DNA of 64,000 bases from Chondromyces crocatus (GCF_001189295.1 NZ_CP012159.1:124001-188000), one strand, 5' to 3'; counted from the first letter of the stretch, positions 38,719-48,296 are shown. The notes: generated by a model from the sequence alone, not told the origin. Numbers and translations: made by a program.

Positions 38719-41082
38719 TCAGTTCTGGCCGGGCTCCCCCGCGCAGGTGATGAACGTCGTCGCACCGGAGGCCGACTCGGCCTCTCCGACGAAGCGGATG
38801 AGGCGCTTCTGCGTCACGTCGCAGCCCGCGACGAGGTTGACGTTGCCGAGCGGCGGCGTCGTGGTTGCGTCCACGTAGCACCAGCCGTTGATCAGCTGGC
38901 CGTCAGGCCCTCGCGGATCCTCTCGTTCATCGTTCTGGCAGACGCCGAGAGCATCGCCCCGAAGCTGGGTGATCTCGCAGAAGCAGTCCCAACCCGACTC
39001 CTTCGCGAAAGGATCCTCCGCGATGGCGCGCTCTGCGGCCTTGTTCTCATCCAGCGTCACGTTGCGTCCCGTCGCCGGATCACAGGAGCAGGCCCCCTGA
39101 GAGTTGCGGGCTTCGATGATCAAGCACGACACCTGCCCATCCTTGTCGGGCACGAGCGAACGGGGCAGGCACTGGCCTCCGAGGGCCTGCTTCAGACGCT
39201 CGATGATGGCGCCGATGGCCGGGCGGTAGCCGAAGTCAGTCTCGAGGGGTTCCGTCAGCTGCGCCGGGCACACCGAGCCCACGATGCCTTGCGACCCGAT
39301 GCTCTTGATCAGCTGCAGGGGACGAAGACCCGGGTATGCCTTGGCGTACTCCTGCGTCTTCCCGCCACCGGGACCCGTGCACAGAGGAATGTTCGGACTC
39401 TTGTTGCAGTCGCATCCCTGCGCTCCCGGCGGGCAAGGCGTGGACGCCTTGAGCGGGAAGATGCACGCAAACTGCAAGTCGTCATTGTTGGTGGACCACT
39501 CCGTCCCGTTGATCTGATTGTAGGTGTTCGGATCCTGCGGGTCGCTGCCCTGAACGATTGCGTCTCCCGTGATCGGGTTCGAGCCGCTGCGAGGCACGAT
39601 GGACTCACGCATGAACGGATCTGCGGGGGGCACATAGTTCGCGGGGTCGCCCAGGATCGCCTCCCAGGTGTTCCCCAGCGAGCCCACCTTCTCGTTCAGC
39701 TCGTCGGAGCTCTTGAAGCCCTTCTTCAGATCAGCCGGATCGCGCGCGATGTCCTGCCAGGGAACCCCCACGATGCCAGCGAAGAAGACCAGGCCGGGAT
39801 CACGGATGTTTCCAGGTTTCCCGCTCAGGTTGCTGAAGATCGGGTTGGGGACCATCTCCCCCTTCCGATTCTGGACCTGCACCCGCGTCAGCGCATCGGT
39901 GTAACGGCTCACGGGATAGAGGAAGTCGATCCCGAAGCGTCGCTTCTGATCAAAGCAACGCAGGTTGGGCCGATCGTCGTCCACGCTGTGCGGCAGGGGA
40001 TCCTTCGTGTCGTCACCACCGGGGAAGCACGCGGGATCGGCCGGGCACTCCGCCTTCTTCTGACCACACGAGAAGCAGCAGGGATCGTTCGGGTTCGTGG
40101 CGCACTCCGTGCGCGCCTTGGGCAACCGGTAGTTGTTGCTGTAAGTCGCGGCCAGGTAGTACTGGCTCCCCTCACGGATGGAGCAGTCGTTCTCGTCGGT
40201 CAGCATGATGATCGCGAGCAACGAATCAGGTCGCAAGAAGTCGGCGCGCTGCCGGAGCAGCTCGTCGTCCAACCCTTGCGGCGTCGCGACACGGTCGACG
40301 ACCGTCAGCGTCGCGTAGGGCTCGGGATCCACGAGGAAGCGGTACCAGCTCTCCAGCGACGCCTCGAAGCCGCAGCCCTCCTGCCCGACGCCGATCACCA
40401 TGTCGGTCAGCATCGGAATGAGGGCCGTGTCGTTCAGGTCCTTGTCCGAGGGGACCTCGAGATCGGCCTCACCATCACCAGGGTTGGAGACCTGGGCCGG
40501 CGGCACCTTCTTCTGCTCGGGGTCCCACGCGAGGAACAGTTTGCCCTCATAGGTCTTGGGCGCCAGATCGTTCTCGGCGGTACCACCGGCTGACGAGCGG
40601 GCCAGCAGCCTTCCGTGATCGTTGTTCGATGCGGACAGGCTCTTGGAGCAACCATCACCACCATATCCGCCGATGCTGGAGCTGATGATCCCGATGTGGA
40701 CATCGAGAACCGGGTCGAACTCTCGCTCGAAGCCGTCCGGGCAGGTCCCGAGAGGCCCGACATCCAGCGGATCGGCGTCCGAGGTGCTGATGCAGAGCGG
40801 GTTCAGCAGACCCTTCACGAGGTCGGGCACCGCCTCCGCGAGGATCGCCTGCTTGTCGGCCATCGAGGCCGAGTTGTCGATCGCGAGAACCAGATCGATC
40901 TTGTCGACGGAGCTCTGGTTGATGCGCTCGACGATCGTGCTCGTGGTCCGAGGCTCGACGGGCTCCACCGGGCGCTGGAGGCACCCGAATGCTCCTGTCG
41001 CTCCGAGGACCGTCACCGCCCCCATCATGAGCCGAGCTGCGCCCAGCCGGGATCGACTCCGCTGAGGTCTCTTCCGCGTCAT
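38719..41082 (-). CDS. Large Cys-rich VWA-domain lipoprotein
   Basis: A 787-residue secreted protein with a lipoprotein signal (GATGAFGC, Cys34) after a basic N-terminus. A von Willebrand A domain starts near residue 60 with the metal site DNSASM. It continues through IIMLTDENDCS, interrupted by a long insert. About 30 cysteines, including PCCFSCGQKKAEC and ACSCDP, point to an extracytoplasmic, disulphide-rich fold. Proteins of this plan are frequent and uncharacterised in myxobacteria and may act in surface adhesion. A GAGGAG site lies 9 bases before the ATG. Confidence 0.82.
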   Translation of the reverse strand: MTRKRPQRSRSRLGAARLMMGAVTVLGATGAFGCLQRPVEPVEPRTTSTIVERINQSSVDKIDLVLAIDNSASMADKQAILAEAVPDLVKGLLNPLCISTSDADPLDVGPLGTCPDGFEREFDPVLDVHIGIISSSIGGYGGDGCSKSLSASNNDHGRLLARSSAGGTAENDLAPKTYEGKLFLAWDPEQKKVPPAQVSNPGDGEADLEVPSDKDLNDTALIPMLTDMVIGVGQEGCGFEASLESWYRFLVDPEPYATLTVVDRVATPQGLDDELLRQRADFLRPDSLLAIIMLTDENDCSIREGSQYYLAATYSNNYRLPKARTECATNPNDPCCFSCGQKKAECPADPACFPGGDDTKDPLPHSVDDDRPNLRCFDQKRRFGIDFLYPVSRYTDALTRVQVQNRKGEMVPNPIFSNLSGKPGNIRDPGLVFFAGIVGVPWQDIARDPADLKKGFKSSDELNEKVGSLGNTWEAILGDPANYVPPADPFMRESIVPRSGSNPITGDAIVQGSDPQDPNTYNQINGTEWSTNNDDLQFACIFPLKASTPCPPGAQGCDCNKSPNIPLCTGPGGGKTQEYAKAYPGLRPLQLIKSIGSQGIVGSVCPAQLTEPLETDFGYRPAIGAIIERLKQALGGQCLPRSLVPDKDGQVSCLIIEARNSQGACSCDPATGRNVTLDENKAAERAIAEDPFAKESGWDCFCEITQLRGDALGVCQNDEREDPRGPDGQLINGWCYVDATTTPPLGNVNLVAGCDVTQKRLIRFVGEAESASGATTFITCAGEPGQN

Positions 41083-41404
41083 TTCCGAAATCTCCTCTCA
41101 GTCAGCCCGCTCGCGAACACCGTGGGCCGGAGCCCATGAATCGCTGACATCGTTGTGAGTGGCCCCGATGCTAAGGATCCAGAGCCGTCGGCCGCAAGCA
41201 TCGTCCATCCGAAGCAAGGAAGATGCCGCCAGTCGCGCTGGGATTTCCCTTGGCCCATGGCGCCAAGGACGTCAATTCGATTGCGTACCTGTCAACCTGG
41301 TAGGCACCCCTTCCCCATCTCCGGGTCTCCCTGCGTCCCGCGTCACACGGTCTGGGCCCAGACAGCAAGAAGGGACGGATCGCGCTTCCCCGCTGGACTG
41401 AGAT
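41083..41404. other. Intergenic region between VWA lipoprotein and mgtE
   Basis: These 322 bases separate divergent genes and hold no convincing frame. Two hairpins are visible: TGGGC-CGGA-GCCCA (41123-41136) and the one at 41248-41268. I see no match to the M-box magnesium riboswitch. Confidence 0.55.
41248..41268 (+). promoter_or_regulatory. Hairpin in the mgtE leader
   Basis: CCTTGGC (41248-41254) and GCCAAGG (41262-41268) form a perfect 7-base stem with a 7-base loop, about 137 bases before the mgtE start. It may be part of a structured 5' leader. Confidence 0.35.
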
Positions 41405-42814
41405 GTGGTGATAGGCGCCGCGATGATGCGTGTAGCGGTGGCCATGGTCCCCGAGGTCCGCCAGCTCCTCCAGGAGGATCCGAGCCAGCTGGCGGCGCTC
41501 CTCGAGGAGATCCACGAGGAGGACCTCGCCGATCTCCTGACCCTCCTCGACGATGCCGAGGCGGTCCAGGTCCTCAAATCCCTCAAGGCCGAGGACGCGG
41601 CCCCTGTCTTCGAGCGCCTCGACGAGGAGACCCAGGAGGCCCTCGTCGAGGAGATGGGTGTCGAGCAGATCGCTCCCATCGTTTCGGAGATGGCCGCCGA
41701 CGATCGGACGGATCTGATCGAGGCGTTGCCCGAGCCCGTCGGAGACACGCTCCTCGAGACGCTGGAGAAGGTCGATCCCGAAGCCGCCGCCGAGGTCGAA
41801 GAGCTGGCGCGCTGGCCCGAAGACAGCGCCGGTGGCCTGATGACCACCGACTACATCTCGGTGCGCCTCGACCTCCAGGTCGCGGACGTCATCGAGCGCA
41901 TTCGCGCGGTCGGAGAGGATGCCGAGACCGTCTACTACGTGTACGTGGTCGATTCATCCCACCGCCTGCTCGGCGTGGTCTCTCTTCGAGATCTGCTGCT
42001 CGCATCTCCCGCGGAGCAGCTCTCCGAGGTCCTCACCGAGAACGTGTTCTCGGTCGGTCCGGAGACCGATCAGGAAGAAGTGGCGCGGGCGATGGCGAAA
42101 TACGACTTCCTCGCCATGCCGGTGCTCAGTGAAGAGCGCCGTCTGCTCGGGGTCATCACCGTCGATGACGTGATGGACGTGCTCACCCAGGAACAGACCG
42201 AAGACGTCCAGCGCCTCGGCGCCGTCGAGCCCATCGAAGAGAGCTACTTCCGCACCGGGTTCTGGACCTTCATCCAGAAGCGCGCCATCTGGCTCGCCGT
42301 CCTCTTCGTCGGTGAGTTCTTCACCGGTTCTGCCCTTCGCCGTTACGACGAGGTGATCGCCGCAGTATCTTCGCTCTCGTATTATGTCCCGTTGCTCATC
42401 TCGACCGGCGGCAACTCGGGCTCCCAGTCCTCGACGCTGATCATTCGAGGCCTCGCCATGGGCGACATCCGCCCGGGCGACTGGTGGCGTGTTCTGCCTC
42501 GAGAGCTTGCCCAGGGGCTGGTTCTCGGGCTCATTCTTGCCACGATCGGGATGGCTCGGGTGTGGGCCTGGGGAGATTCTCCGGCCTTCATCGTCACCAT
42601 CGGCGCGACCCTCGTGGCCATCGTGCTCATGGGCTGCGTCGTCGGCGCCATGCTCCCGCTGCTCCTCCGTCGGGTCGGCCTCGACCCGGCGACGAGTTCT
42701 GCTCCCTTCATCGCCAGCCTGGTCGATGTTCTGGGCATCATCGTTTACTTCTCACTCGCCCAGGCGCTGCTGGCCGATGTCATCAAGGCCGCCGTGCAGC
42801 ATCAAGGCGGATGA
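41405..42814 (+). CDS. mgtE: MgtE-family magnesium transporter
   Basis: A 469-residue Mg2+ channel. The N-terminal superhelix is built of short acidic repeats (about 15-140). Two CBS domains follow, around GGLMTTDYISVRLD and FLAMPVLSEERRLLGVITVDDV. The membrane part (about 300-469) has five helices with LISTGGNSGSQSSTLIIRGLA and SAPFIASLVDVLGIIVYF, the pore signature. In the family, Mg2+ binding to the cytoplasmic domains closes the pore. The exact start is uncertain: GTG at 41405, or ATG at 41423 or 41426. Confidence 0.95.
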   Translation: MVIGAAMMRVAVAMVPEVRQLLQEDPSQLAALLEEIHEEDLADLLTLLDDAEAVQVLKSLKAEDAAPVFERLDEETQEALVEEMGVEQIAPIVSEMAADDRTDLIEALPEPVGDTLLETLEKVDPEAAAEVEELARWPEDSAGGLMTTDYISVRLDLQVADVIERIRAVGEDAETVYYVYVVDSSHRLLGVVSLRDLLLASPAEQLSEVLTENVFSVGPETDQEEVARAMAKYDFLAMPVLSEERRLLGVITVDDVMDVLTQEQTEDVQRLGAVEPIEESYFRTGFWTFIQKRAIWLAVLFVGEFFTGSALRRYDEVIAAVSSLSYYVPLLISTGGNSGSQSSTLIIRGLAMGDIRPGDWWRVLPRELAQGLVLGLILATIGMARVWAWGDSPAFIVTIGATLVAIVLMGCVVGAMLPLLLRRVGLDPATSSAPFIASLVDVLGIIVYFSLAQALLADVIKAAVQHQGG

Positions 42815-43043
42815 TGCGGGCGAGATTCCATGGCAAAAGCGCTCTGCTCGACGGAACGGTTGCTCATGAATCCAGGCTGGCCAGCGGGTGCTTGCCGGGA
42901 ACAGGTCTCTCCGTCGACAGACGGACCAACTCGCCTGGAGGGTGAGCGTCAACCTTGACGCGACGGTCCACCCGGGGGAGGGAATGGTCCACGTGCGTTC
43001 AGCGCACGCCGGATAGAACGCCAACACTCTCGGAACTAGTGCA

Positions 43044-43664
43044 ATGGCCGAAGGCTTGAATCGCGTGATGCTGCTCGGCAACCTGGGAGCGGATCCAGAA
43101 CTCCGTTTCACCCAAGGTGGTCAGGCTGTTCTCAACGTCCGGCTCGCCACCACCGAAACCTATCTGGACAAGGACAGGGTGCGGAAGGAGCGTACGGATT
43201 GGCATAACGTCGTCGTGTGGGGCAAGCGCGCGGAGGCTCTCGGAAAGATCCTCGCCAAAGGCTCCTCCATCTTCGTCGAAGGCTCCCTGCGAACGTCGAG
43301 CTACGACGATCGCGACGGCAACAAGCGCTACAAGACGGAAGTCGTCGCTTCCAACATCCTGTTGACCGGAGGCCGCACGCGGGGCGGTGGCAGCATGGAT
43401 GACGCCGGAGGTTTCGGTGGCGAACCCGACAGTTCCGGCGGCGGTTACGGCGGTGGCCAGCGAAGCGGCGGTGGCCAGCGAGGTGGCGGCTACGGCGGCG
43501 GTGGCGGCGGCGGCGGCTACGGTGGTGGAAGTGGCGGTGGCAGCGGCGGCGGCTACGGTGGCGGCCGAGGAGGAGGTCGACCTGCTCCTCAGCAGGATCC
43601 CAGCCCTCCGCAAGACGACTACAGCGGTGATTACGGCGGCAACGACGACGACATCCCGTTCTGA
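43044..43664 (+). CDS. ssb: Single-stranded DNA-binding protein
   Basis: A 206-residue SSB. The OB fold occupies residues 1-112: NRVMLLGNLGADPELRFTQGG, then RTDWHNVVVWGKRAE and FVEGSLRTSSYDDRDG. A long linker of Gly, Tyr, Ser and Gln follows (about 115-185). The acidic tip DDDIPF at the end is the standard docking site for repair and replication proteins. Length and plan match housekeeping SSBs. Confidence 0.96.
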   Translation: MAEGLNRVMLLGNLGADPELRFTQGGQAVLNVRLATTETYLDKDRVRKERTDWHNVVVWGKRAEALGKILAKGSSIFVEGSLRTSSYDDRDGNKRYKTEVVASNILLTGGRTRGGGSMDDAGGFGGEPDSSGGGYGGGQRSGGGQRGGGYGGGGGGGGYGGGSGGGSGGGYGGGRGGGRPAPQQDPSPPQDDYSGDYGGNDDDIPF

Positions 43665-43691
43665 GTTCCGCTCGCCCCCTCTCCAGCGCGC

Positions 43692-43719
43692 GGCGCCGCC
43701 CAGTGCGCGGCGCTTTCGT
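43692..43719 (+). terminator. Weak hairpin-T terminator after ssb
   Basis: GCGCCG (43693-43698) pairs with CGGCGC (43708-43713), followed by TTTCGT. It lies 29 bases after the ssb stop, before a convergent gene. The stem is short and the T-run poor, so this is tentative. Confidence 0.35.
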
Positions 43720-43778
43720 AGCCCACGCCCGAACGTTTCAAGACAGCATGAGCATCGTCCACCGCGCGGGACCGCCCC

Positions 43779-44465
43779 TCAGGGGCACCGCGGTCGATGC
43801 CGGAGCACCGCCGCCACCACCAGCGCACCTGCCATCATGAGCATGGCGGCGGCAGGACGCGGGTTCTCCGCGGCAAACATGAACCCCCGCATCAACAACC
43901 CTGGAGAGGGTGGCGCAACGAGCGGGCCCACGAGCCGCGCGTTCTCGATGAGCGCGCTGCAACCAGAAGCGGCTTCGGGCTCTCTGGCAGGCGCCGAGCA
44001 GATCAGGGTGCACAGCAACGCTTGACGCTCGTCTTCGGTGAAGCCGAGCAGATGACGCCCTCGCACATCCATGTCGCGCCCTCCCTCGCGCGCGGCGCCC
44101 TCGAAGCACTGCTCGAACCAGCTACCCGATTGACTCGGATCCGAGCGGATCACGCCAGACGCCCACCGAAGGAGCTCGCCCGGGACTTCCCCTCGCGCCA
44201 TCGACGTCGCGCGGTCGAGCACCAGCTCCTCGATCCCCGTCACCCATCGCTCCGAAGGCGCGGCGACGCAGACCTGCCCTAGCGTCGTGCCCTCCTCCGT
44301 CTGAAGGAAACGCTGCAGGACGATGCGCACGCCAGGCAGTGACGCCAGCTCCACCTTTCGAAGAGCGTGCTCTGGCGCCCCGCGCGCAGGTCGAATCGTC
44401 CCGATCTGGAGGGTCACCCCGGGGACGACGTCGAGTCGCTCGAATTCAGGGTCGCCCGAGCTCAT
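43779..44465 (-). CDS. Uncharacterised protein with C-terminal membrane anchor
   Basis: A 228-residue protein without a signal peptide. A C-terminal hydrophobic helix (about 203-222, AAAMLMMAGALVVAAVL) is followed by a few basic residues, as in tail-anchored proteins. The soluble part mixes beta-rich N-terminal sequence with a helical centre and shows no motif I recognise. Its start overlaps the end of the MerR-like gene by 20 bases, so it is part of the ihfA-merR transcript. Confidence 0.68.
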   Translation of the reverse strand: MSSGDPEFERLDVVPGVTLQIGTIRPARGAPEHALRKVELASLPGVRIVLQRFLQTEEGTTLGQVCVAAPSERWVTGIEELVLDRATSMARGEVPGELLRWASGVIRSDPSQSGSWFEQCFEGAAREGGRDMDVRGRHLLGFTEDERQALLCTLICSAPAREPEAASGCSALIENARLVGPLVAPPSPGLLMRGFMFAAENPRPAAAMLMMAGALVVAAVLRHRPRCP

Positions 44466-44817
44466 CCAGCAGTGCGATCACCTCGCCCCGGATCTCGAGC
44501 AGCGCGTCACGCATCCGCTGCACCTCTTCCTGGGTCGCGACCTGCTCGGCGGGCGGTGGCTCGATGCCACCTTCGCGCAGTTTTCGCTTCGCACCTGCGA
44601 TCGTGAAGCGGTGGGCGTAGAGCAGCTCCTTGACCTTGAGGAGCGTCTCCACATCACGCCGGCTGTAGATCCGCTGACCCTTGGCTGATTTCTGCGGACG
44701 GACGGAGCGGAACTCCGTCTCCCAGTACCGGAGGACGTGAGGCTCCACCCCCACGATGCTCGCCACCTCGCCGATCCGGTAGTAGAGCTTCGCCGGAAGC
44801 TGCGGGCGCAACGCCAA
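44446..44817 (-). CDS. MerR-family transcriptional regulator
   Basis: A 123-residue regulator. The winged-helix domain is YRIGEVASIVGVEPHVLRYW followed by RPQKSAKGQRIYSRRDVE, and a dimerising helix ends the protein. It lacks the ligand-binding domain of classic MerR proteins. It starts at TTG with AGGAGCAGG upstream and lies 8 bases after ihfA. This ihfA-merR order is widespread in proteobacteria next to pheT, which is absent from this window. Confidence 0.9.
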   Translation of the reverse strand: MALRPQLPAKLYYRIGEVASIVGVEPHVLRYWETEFRSVRPQKSAKGQRIYSRRDVETLLKVKELLYAHRFTIAGAKRKLREGGIEPPPAEQVATQEEVQRMRDALLEIRGEVIALLDELGRP

Positions 44818-44825
44818 GCCTGCTC

Positions 44826-45140
44826 CTACTCAGTCACGGCGGTCGCGACGACGACATTGTCGCGCGGGTTGAGCGCCTGTTTCAGGATCTGGCTCGCCTT
44901 GAAGTTCAGGACGCGCCGCTCGGTGATCAAGATGGGCTCTCCCGTCTGTGGGTTGCGCCCCTGACGCTCGCGCTTGTCGCGCAACACGAAATTACCGAAC
45001 CCGGAGATCTTGATCTTCTCTCCCCGCCCGAGCGTCTCCTTGAGGGTCTCGAAGACCAGATCCACCAGCTCCGCAGACTCTTTCTTCGAGAAGCCACCCA
45101 GCCGCGAGTAGACAGCCTGAACGATTTCGGACTTCGTCAT
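44826..45140 (-). CDS. ihfA: Integration host factor subunit alpha
   Basis: A 104-residue HU/IHF-family DNA-bending protein. The helical body (KSEIVQAVYSRLGGFSKKES) and the beta arms are complete, with KISGFGNFVLRDKRERQGRNP and ILITERRVLNFKASQILK. The arm contains the NPQTGEP turn with the intercalating Pro. The neighbouring MerR-like gene supports IHF-alpha rather than HU. It should work as a heterodimer with IHF-beta encoded elsewhere. Confidence 0.93.
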   Translation of the reverse strand: MTKSEIVQAVYSRLGGFSKKESAELVDLVFETLKETLGRGEKIKISGFGNFVLRDKRERQGRNPQTGEPILITERRVLNFKASQILKQALNPRDNVVVATAVTE

Positions 45141-45258
45141 GACACCCCCAAGCTTCGACGCTCGCGAGCCCTGCTCGGGCCTCTAGCTCAATGCTTCCGG
45201 GAGGATGCCAGCGTGCGTCAGGAAGATCTAGGGGGTCGGCAAGGGACCGCCTGCCCGA

Positions 45259-46812
45259 TCAGGCGGCGGCGTCCGTATAGGGCCGCTCTTCGGCCGGGCC
45301 GGTCCAGGTCGGGCCGGTGGTCTCGCTGACCCGCGTCCCGTCCCACACCTCGCCAGAGGTCGCGACCTCACGCCGACGTGCCGTCTGCTCCTGGGCGACC
45401 AGCACCGCCACGTAGCCGTAACCGAAGGTGAACAGAACGGCGAAGGGCGTCGCCACGTAGTGCCCCGTCTCGATGGAGGCCACCACGGCCGTGAACGAGA
45501 TCAGCGCCAGCAGCGTCTCCACGAGGGGGAGGTCCGTCCGGACCTTGTAGCGCCCCTTGTTGTCGCCGTGCTTCGGCGTCCGCACGAACTCGCCGGCCAT
45601 CTGCCTGCAGCCCTCGAGCACCGCCTTGCAGAGGTGGGGCGCGAGGCCCGTCCCCAGGGCGATCAGCATGGGCAGGCGCACCAGGGCGCCCAGACGGGGG
45701 CGCCCCTGGGCCGCCTCCGCGAGCATGTAGAACGCCGCCAGCGAGCCGGTGGTGGCGATGCACAGCGGGAGGTCGATGGCCAGCATCGTCATCGTATCCG
45801 CCGCCGGGAACAGCACGAGCGCGGGCATCAACAGGACGCTGAGCAGCACCAGAAGCGGGTAAGCAAAGTGCGGGGTGAGGTGGAAGAACGCCTCGATCCG
45901 CTGGCTCAAGCTCAGGTCGGCGCGGAGGATGGTGCCCATCAGCTTGCGCGCCGTCTGCACCGTCCCCTTGGCCCAGCGGTACTGTTGCGCCCGGAGCGCA
46001 GAGATGTCCTCCGGCAGCTCGGACGGGGACACCACGTCCTCGCGGTAGACGAAGCGATAGCCAGCGAGCTGGGCTCGATACGACAGATCGAGGTCCTCGG
46101 TGAGCGTGTCGTGCTGCCAGCCACCCGCCTTCCGGATTGCCTCGGAGCGCCAGATGCCACCGGTCCCGGAGAAATTGAAGAGGAAGCCTGCGCCGAAGCG
46201 CGCTCGGTTCTCCACCAGGTGGTGACCGTCGAGCATCTGGGCCTGCACCTTGGTCAGGATCGAAGTGTCCCGGTTCAGGTGACCCCAGCGCGTCTGGACC
46301 ATCGCGACCCGCGGGTCCTCGAAGTGGCCGACGATCGACCGCAGGAAGCTGGGCTGAGGGATGAAGTCGGCGTCGAAGACCGCCACGAGATCGCCCTTCG
46401 CCACCTTCAAGCCGGCGTCGAGCGCCCCGGCCTTGTACCCCACGCGATCGACACGGTGCAGGTACACGGCGTCCACACCACGCCCTCGAAGCTCGACGAC
46501 CTTGGCGCGCGCCAGCGCTTGCGTCTCGTCGGTCGAGTCGTCCAGGACCTGGATCTCCAGCTTGTCGGCCGGATAGTCCATCGTCGCGACCGCATCGAGC
46601 AGGCGCGCGGTGACCGTCGACTCGTTGAAGAGGGGCAGCTGGATGGTGACCGGAGGCAGATCGTGATCCGTCAGCGCCGTGACCTCCTGCGCGGAGGCGA
46701 TGCGCGACCGGTTGTGCCAGCACAGAAAGACGAGGTGCAGGCGATGCAACCCGTAGGCACTGAGACCCGCGAGGACACTGAAGTAGAGCAAACCGAGTGC
46801 GAGAGAGAGCAT
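45259..46812 (-). CDS. GT2 beta-glycan synthase-like membrane glycosyltransferase
   Basis: A 517-residue processive-type glycosyltransferase. After an N-terminal membrane helix, the catalytic domain shows LDDSTDET, FDADFIPQP, the acceptor motif TEDLDLSYR and QQYRWAKG. Four to five membrane helices follow. The pattern resembles cellulose-synthase-like CslA/glucomannan synthases. The start at 46812 is conservative; a GTG at 46890 or the frame up to 47001 is also possible. The hairpin CCGCCTG-CAGGCGG (45247-45266) overlaps its stop. It probably makes an exported or surface polysaccharide. Confidence 0.88.
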   Translation of the reverse strand: MLSLALGLLYFSVLAGLSAYGLHRLHLVFLCWHNRSRIASAQEVTALTDHDLPPVTIQLPLFNESTVTARLLDAVATMDYPADKLEIQVLDDSTDETQALARAKVVELRGRGVDAVYLHRVDRVGYKAGALDAGLKVAKGDLVAVFDADFIPQPSFLRSIVGHFEDPRVAMVQTRWGHLNRDTSILTKVQAQMLDGHHLVENRARFGAGFLFNFSGTGGIWRSEAIRKAGGWQHDTLTEDLDLSYRAQLAGYRFVYREDVVSPSELPEDISALRAQQYRWAKGTVQTARKLMGTILRADLSLSQRIEAFFHLTPHFAYPLLVLLSVLLMPALVLFPAADTMTMLAIDLPLCIATTGSLAAFYMLAEAAQGRPRLGALVRLPMLIALGTGLAPHLCKAVLEGCRQMAGEFVRTPKHGDNKGRYKVRTDLPLVETLLALISFTAVVASIETGHYVATPFAVLFTFGYGYVAVLVAQEQTARRREVATSGEVWDGTRVSETTGPTWTGPAEERPYTDAAA

Positions 46813-47022
46813 CAAGGCACCTGACACCGGCACAGCACTGCCGCCGGCGAGCGCCTCATCGCTACCACCTGACGCCGCGGAAGTTGTCACGCACTTGTAA
46901 TTCGTTGCAACCGTGTGTAACGAGCTGCGGAGAAGTTGACAGCGCGCGAGGTTGCAGTTTCTTCGCGCGAGGCCTGGATGGGAGCTGGTGGATGCCCCCA
47001 CCCGTGGCCATTCGGAGGAAGG

Positions 47023-48045
47023 ATGAGCCGAGCCCTCTGGGATCAGTTGAAGGCGAAGCAGTCGGCGTTCCTCCGCACGCGGCTCGTATCAGAACAGGCG
47101 GCGCGAGACTTTCGTACGAGCCTCCCGGCGGGTTGGGCCGCGTTGCTCGCGACCCCTCTCGGTGATCTGACCGATCCTGCCGCCCTGAACCGCGCCCTCG
47201 ATGCGGCGCTCCAGGGCCCCTCGGCTTCGCGGGCCATCCGGCCCGCTGCCACGGCGATCCTCTCGCCCCTGATCGAGGCAGCCCGCAAGGAGCCCTCTCG
47301 CGCCGGAGAGTTCTTGCCGACCGAAGCCCACGCCAAGCTACGGCGGCTGGCAGCGAGGCCGAAGATCTTGTCCGAGAAGCTCGTGCGTCAGGTCCTCGAG
47401 AGCGAGGCGATGGACGAGGTCATGACGGACATCCTCTCCAGCATGCTCCGGGATTTCTCGCACCGCGTGAACCCGCTCGTGGCGGAGTGGGGCCTCCCCT
47501 CGCTCCTCAAGCGGATCTCCCTGTTCGGTCTGGGGAAGGGGCTCGAGGCCGTGCGCGCCGAGTTCGAGCGCCGCCTCGATCCCGAGATCTTCTCCTTTCT
47601 CCGCAGCTCGTCCCGCAAGGCCCTGCGGGAGACCTCGGACGCGCTGGTCCAGCGGGCGGCTCAGCCGAAGCACGTCGCGCTCCGCCAGCACCTCGCCACC
47701 TGGCTTCTGGAGCAGCGGATCGCCGAGCTCCTCGATGCCCTCGACGACGAAGGCGCCGCGCTCGCCCAGGAGCTCCTCGTCGACGCCCTGAACCACGGGC
47801 TCTCCCGCAAGGACCTGGCCGAGCGCCGCCGCGCAGCCATCCTCGCCTTTTACATCGAGCACCGCACCCACCCGGTGGGCGACGTGCTGGCACGCCACGG
47901 GATCACCTTCGAGCCCGACTTCGACGCGCTCGCGGGCGCATTGTGGCCCCTGGTCCGCGCCGCCTGTGAGAGCGCTCCCGTGCAGGCATGGCTCGAAACG
48001 ATCGTGGCAGAGTTTTTCGACGGCCTCCCGGACGACCTCACCTGA
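47023..48045 (+). CDS. Uncharacterised helical protein
   Basis: A 340-residue cytoplasmic protein, mostly helical, starting at an ATG with an excellent CGGAGGAAGG site. No family is recognised. It contains repeated charged amphipathic stretches such as KILSEKLVRQVLESEAM and ends EFFDGLPDDLT. The last 21 bases are duplicated just after the stop (see repeat). It is divergent from the glycosyltransferase, with about 210 bases between them. Confidence 0.75.
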   Translation: MSRALWDQLKAKQSAFLRTRLVSEQAARDFRTSLPAGWAALLATPLGDLTDPAALNRALDAALQGPSASRAIRPAATAILSPLIEAARKEPSRAGEFLPTEAHAKLRRLAARPKILSEKLVRQVLESEAMDEVMTDILSSMLRDFSHRVNPLVAEWGLPSLLKRISLFGLGKGLEAVRAEFERRLDPEIFSFLRSSSRKALRETSDALVQRAAQPKHVALRQHLATWLLEQRIAELLDALDDEGAALAQELLVDALNHGLSRKDLAERRRAAILAFYIEHRTHPVGDVLARHGITFEPDFDALAGALWPLVRAACESAPVQAWLETIVAEFFDGLPDDLT

Positions 48046-48092
48046 ATCGGGTGGCCACGTCGTTCGAGCACCTCCCGGACGACCTCACCTGG
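48024..48092. repeat. 21-bp direct repeat spanning the gene end
   Basis: CCTCCCGGACGACCTCACCTG occurs at 48024-48044 and 48072-48092, exactly 48 bases apart and in the same frame. The first copy ends in the stop TGA; the second reads TGG there. The flanks (TTCGA before each) also match partly, so a 48-base tandem duplication of the 3' end is likely. Confidence 0.85.
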
Positions 48093-48296
48093 ACACCGAC
48101 AGCACGAGTTGGCTTGGGTTCCCCTGCCGACTGGAGCGATGATCGCGGCCACCCGCGTGGCTCTCCATGGGACGCATCCCGGTGAAAGCGCAGAACCGAG
48201 ACGCGCGTTGTCCGTCTGAGCGAGGACCCCGGTCCACGGTCAGCGCGGCAGCAGGAGCTTGGGGGCAGACCCGCAACCGCGGGAGGGAGCGAAACG

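Noticed and set aside
41083-41404. M-box magnesium riboswitch before mgtE
   Set aside because: The conserved core of that riboswitch could not be recognised; only simple hairpins are visible.
47005-48045. Possibility that the protein starting at 47023 is a helical membrane or phage protein
   Set aside because: No hydrophobic helix or phage domain is seen; left as unknown.
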